The notes below the pieces were generated by a model. That model was not told the origin of the DNA, ran no database searches, and saw nothing but the letters and a program-made list of their open reading frames with translations. Positions 15,053 to 17,396 of a DNA stretch of 17,396 nt are shown piece after piece. The stretch's first letter is position 1. Each line of letters begins with the position of its first letter. The translations under genes and the position numbers were made by a program. The DNA comes from Desulfobacterales bacterium (GTDB lineage Bacteria > Desulfobacterota > Desulfobacteria > Desulfobacterales > JAFDCJ01), in NCBI GenBank assembly GCA_020345785.1, contig CP070771.1, positions 5,697,659-5,715,054 of the forward strand, given 5' to 3'.

Positions 15053-15078
15053 CCTTTGAACCCTGAACTTTGAACCCG
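15053..15078 (+). repeat. Degenerate CCTGAAC-type repeat, right copy
   Basis: This is a run of near-repeats of the type TTTGAACCC-TGAACTTTGAACCC ending five bases before the parS palindrome. It contains two TTTGAACCC units in direct orientation and is inverted relative to the copy at 14817-14836. Confidence 0.5.
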
Positions 15079-15082
15079 TGGT

Positions 15083-15098
15083 TGTTTCACGTGAAACA
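15083..15098. promoter_or_regulatory. parS: parS centromere site (ParB-binding)
   Basis: TGTTTCACGTGAAACA is a perfect 16-bp palindrome identical to the canonical chromosomal parS sequence bound by ParB/Spo0J, which nucleates ParB loading and chromosome segregation. It lies one base after the complement of the mnmE stop codon, outside any confident gene. Its presence beside yidC-jag-mnmE fits the known clustering of parS sites around the origin of replication. parA and parB themselves are not in the window. Confidence 0.92.
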
Positions 15099-15099
15099 G

Positions 15100-16527
15100 T
15101 TACTTTCCAATACAAAAACGGCTGAATATTTGGTCAAGCACATCCACTTTTACGGAAGTTCCAAGCACCTGCCCCAAGCCCTCAATTGCATCCTGCAGGT
15201 GAATGGCAATCAGCTCCATGGGCAGACCGTTTGTCAGTTCCCGAACGATACCTTCAGCGGCCTTGAGACTGTCTTCTATGAGCAATTTTTGCCTTAGGTT
15301 GGGTATGATTTTTTCATCGATGTCGATGCGGTTTTTGCCGAAGGCTGCCTCAAAAATATGCTCCTTGAGGTCAGAAATGCCGCGGTCATACAATGCCGAC
15401 ACTCGCACACAATCGAATGAAGCCCAATCCTCAGGAATCACGAGGCAATTTTCTTCATTCACCAGATCTATTTTGTTAATAACAATGATCGTCGGCCTGG
15501 ACTTTACCTGCTCAAATATTTTATAGTCCTCAGCCCTTAAAACACAGTCGGCCTCCACCATGAAAAGAACCAGATTGGCGTGGTGAATACTTTCCATGGT
15601 TTTTTCGATGCCGATTTGCTCTATGGGGTCATCGGTGGTATGCAGCCCGGCAGTATCTGCCAGGATAATCGGAAACCCCTTGAGATTCAAGTGCTCTTCA
15701 ATCGTATCCCGGGTTGTTCCAGGTAGCGCGGTAACAATCGCCCGTTTTTTTTGTACCAGACAGTTTAACAAACTAGATTTGCCCACATTGGGACGCCCCA
15801 CCACAGCCACTTTCAACCCGTCTCGTAGGACATTACCTTCAACATGCTGCTGAATCAAGCCTTGCAGAGGCTTGATCACATTGGATTGGATTTCGGCCGC
15901 GGATGTTTTTGGATCAACAATCTCGGCCACGTCATCCGGGAAATCGATGCCAGCTTCTGTTCGAGTTAAAAGCTCGACGAGATACGCCCGGATCCGCTCC
16001 ACCTGTCTTTTCAAATTCCCGGTAACATGGCCTGCCGCCATGCGCAGCGATTTGGCGGTGCGGGCGTTAATAATATCAATAACCGCTTCGGCCTGGGTCA
16101 AATCAATCCGGCCGTTTAGGAACGCCCTTTTGGTGAACTCGCCGGGATCAGCAAGCCGGGCGCCGCATCTTAAAACCAGTTCGAGTATGGCATTAACCGC
16201 TGCCTGACCGCCATGGGCATTGATTTCAACAACGTCCTCCCTGGTATAGGAGCGCGGCGCTTTCATTACGGACAGCAGCACTTCATCCAGCACCCGCTGC
16301 TTTTCGGGATCGTAGATATGGCCATAGTATAGCCGGTGGGATTTAAAGCCATTACCCGTCCTTCCGTTCAGATGCATAGGTTGGCCGGGCCGGGTCTGTG
16401 GTTCGGCGTTAGCGGGAGAAAAAATAGCCGAGGCAATCGATAGGGCTTTGGATCCGGATAATTTAATAATTCCGATTCCACCCCGGCCGCCGGGCGTGGC
16501 GATGGCCGCAATAGTGGAATTTTCCAT
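15100..16527 (-). CDS. mnmE: tRNA modification GTPase MnmE (TrmE)
   Basis: The 475-aa protein is full length. With MnmG it installs the cmnm5 (or nm5) group on the wobble uridine of certain tRNAs. The N-terminal formyl-THF-binding domain starts STIAAIATPGGRGGIGIIKLSG. The central GTPase domain has G1 GRPNVGKSS (244-252), G2 TTRDT (271-275), G3 DTAGL (291-295) and G4 NKID (351-354). The C-terminus is the catalytic FCIGK with Cys472. The start lies eight bases after the jag stop codon with no good ribosome site of its own, so it is probably translationally coupled to jag. The gene order yidC-jag-mnmE is the conserved origin-proximal order. The usual next genes mnmG and rsmG do not follow here; a YkgJ-family gene does. 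Confidence 0.97.
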   Translation of the reverse strand: MENSTIAAIATPGGRGGIGIIKLSGSKALSIASAIFSPANAEPQTRPGQPMHLNGRTGNGFKSHRLYYGHIYDPEKQRVLDEVLLSVMKAPRSYTREDVVEINAHGGQAAVNAILELVLRCGARLADPGEFTKRAFLNGRIDLTQAEAVIDIINARTAKSLRMAAGHVTGNLKRQVERIRAYLVELLTRTEAGIDFPDDVAEIVDPKTSAAEIQSNVIKPLQGLIQQHVEGNVLRDGLKVAVVGRPNVGKSSLLNCLVQKKRAIVTALPGTTRDTIEEHLNLKGFPIILADTAGLHTTDDPIEQIGIEKTMESIHHANLVLFMVEADCVLRAEDYKIFEQVKSRPTIIVINKIDLVNEENCLVIPEDWASFDCVRVSALYDRGISDLKEHIFEAAFGKNRIDIDEKIIPNLRQKLLIEDSLKAAEGIVRELTNGLPMELIAIHLQDAIEGLGQVLGTSVKVDVLDQIFSRFCIGK

Positions 16528-16535
16528 ATTTACTG

Positions 16536-17336
16536 TTAATGCAAGGGGTGCCGGTGCATGTTATTTTTCTTAGGGAAGATGATCAATTTCCGCATATAGC
16601 CTTCGCCCCTGCTTTTGGTTCGAACATCCGGGTCATCTTTCAGGGCCATATGCACGATTCGGCGTTCATAAGCACTCATCTGCCCCAGAGATATAGGCTT
16701 GCGGATTCGTTTGGACTTTTCCGCCAGACGGGCAGCAAGCTTTTCCAGATTGGCTTTTCGGGTCTCAAGATACCCCTCGACATCCACCTGAACCCGAATC
16801 TTATCATGATTGGTATGATGCTTGTTGACGATTTTTTCGACAAGGGATTGAATGGCCTCAAGGGTTTGTCCCTTTTTGCCAATAAGGACGGCCGGATTGC
16901 CGCCGGCAACATTCAAAAGTATTCGTTCAGAAGTTTCCTCGGCCGATATCTTCGCATCAGGTGTGATGAAATCAACGATGTGCTGTAAAACCGTCCGCCC
17001 GAGGTCTAAAGGGTTGTCCGGGAAGTAGTTAAGCTGCTGATTGTCGAAATCCCTATTTTCAAATGAAGGTTCTTCCTCGTATAATCTTTCATTGGAAAAG
17101 TCGAGTTTCCGCTTCACACTTTCCGTCTGAGCTGCAAAATCAGCGACAGTCTCTGGTCTATTTTCCGCTACAGTAACTCGAATTCTGGCTTTTTTGGCAC
17201 CCGCCAACCCGAATATTCCGCTGGACCCGTAAGAAAGTACCTCATAACTAATTTCGTCCTTGGGCACATTAAGCTCTTCACACGCTTTTTTAACGGCTCT
17301 GTCCACATTTTTTTCTTCAAATTCAAACGAAGACAT
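16536..17336 (-). CDS. jag: RNA-binding protein Jag/KhpB (Jag-N, KH and R3H domains)
   Basis: At 266 aa it has all three domains of the SpoIIIJ-associated protein. The Jag-N domain (about residues 3-55) includes YGSSGIFGLAGAKKARIRV. A long acidic linker (about 60-110) follows. The KH domain (about 127-185) has the GxxG loop as GKKG (153-156). The R3H domain (about 210-257) carries the Arg225-x3-His229 motif in AYERRIVHMAL and ends RGEGYMRKLIIFP. Jag/KhpB binds RNA, usually with KhpA, and its gene normally sits next to yidC. The ATG at 17336 has GGAGGT nine bases upstream. It begins 18 bases after the yidC stop codon. Confidence 0.95.
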   Translation of the reverse strand: MSSFEFEEKNVDRAVKKACEELNVPKDEISYEVLSYGSSGIFGLAGAKKARIRVTVAENRPETVADFAAQTESVKRKLDFSNERLYEEEPSFENRDFDNQQLNYFPDNPLDLGRTVLQHIVDFITPDAKISAEETSERILLNVAGGNPAVLIGKKGQTLEAIQSLVEKIVNKHHTNHDKIRVQVDVEGYLETRKANLEKLAARLAEKSKRIRKPISLGQMSAYERRIVHMALKDDPDVRTKSRGEGYMRKLIIFPKKNNMHRHPLH

Positions 17337-17354
17337 TCCAGATAACCTCCGTTA

Positions 17355-17396
17355 TTAGGCAAATTTTTTCTGAATATAATATTGCTGCGCAATCGA
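17355..17396 (-). CDS. yidC: Membrane protein insertase YidC, last 13 codons (rest outside window)
   Basis: On the minus strand the window edge reads in frame SIAQQYYIQKKFA followed by TAA (17355-17357). This matches the usual tail of bacterial YidC/OxaI ('..IxQQYYI.kk..') and the invariant position of yidC just upstream of jag. The identification rests on this short tail and synteny. The gene would continue beyond base 17396. Confidence 0.7.
   Translation of the reverse strand, partial: SIAQQYYIQKKFA

Noticed and set aside
15083..15098. parS taken as a sign of a plasmid
   Set aside because: The site is next to yidC-jag-mnmE, essential chromosomal genes, and no replication or transfer gene is present.

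Overview
The window reads as a bacterial chromosome segment of moderate GC content. It most likely comes from a Desulfobacterota (former Deltaproteobacteria) lineage, or at least a Gram-negative anaerobe. This is inferred from the gene mix: acyl-CoA metabolism, subunits of a sodium-translocating decarboxylase, a YkgJ-type cysteine-cluster protein and a BMP-type ABC importer. I ran no taxonomic search, so the assignment is tentative. No rRNA, tRNA, CRISPR array, insertion sequence or integrase was seen.

Layout, left to right. Bases 1-2079 hold the 3' part of a major facilitator transporter followed 27 bases later by an acyl-CoA dehydrogenase. Downstream on the same strand (2147-3109) is an atypical protein-kinase-like gene. 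A convergent acyl-CoA synthetase (3154-4668, minus) faces it. A divergent intergenic stretch then leads to a cysteine-synthase-like PLP enzyme (4928-5896, plus).

Bases 6015-10917 (minus) form one complete BMP/nucleoside-type ABC importer operon, in transcription order: periplasmic binding protein, double ATPase, permease, permease. A strong sigma70-type promoter lies upstream of it (10995-11023), and an intercistronic hairpin lies after the binding-protein gene. On the other side of a 0.46 kb divergent spacer, two genes (11397-12981, plus) encode a gamma-like and the beta subunit of a Na+-translocating decarboxylase. The carboxyltransferase and biotin subunits are not in the window. A small antibiotic-biosynthesis-monooxygenase-domain protein follows (13274-13576).

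The right end (minus strand) is a piece of the conserved origin-proximal cluster: the last 13 codons of yidC, then jag/khpB and mnmE. Immediately after the mnmE stop codon lies a perfect 16-bp palindrome identical to the canonical ParB-binding site parS (15083-15098). Beyond it are inverted degenerate repeats, a possible 38-codon ORF, and a translationally coupled pair (YkgJ-family cysteine-cluster protein and an unrecognised 115-aa protein). yidC-jag-mnmE plus parS makes it likely that the window lies near the replication origin and centromere-like region of the chromosome.

Most of the window is ordinary housekeeping and transport. The points most worth a second look are the parS site, the kinase-like protein with non-canonical catalytic-loop residues, the beta/gamma decarboxylase pair without its alpha subunit and with an odd gamma C-terminus, and the regulatory architecture of the BMP operon.
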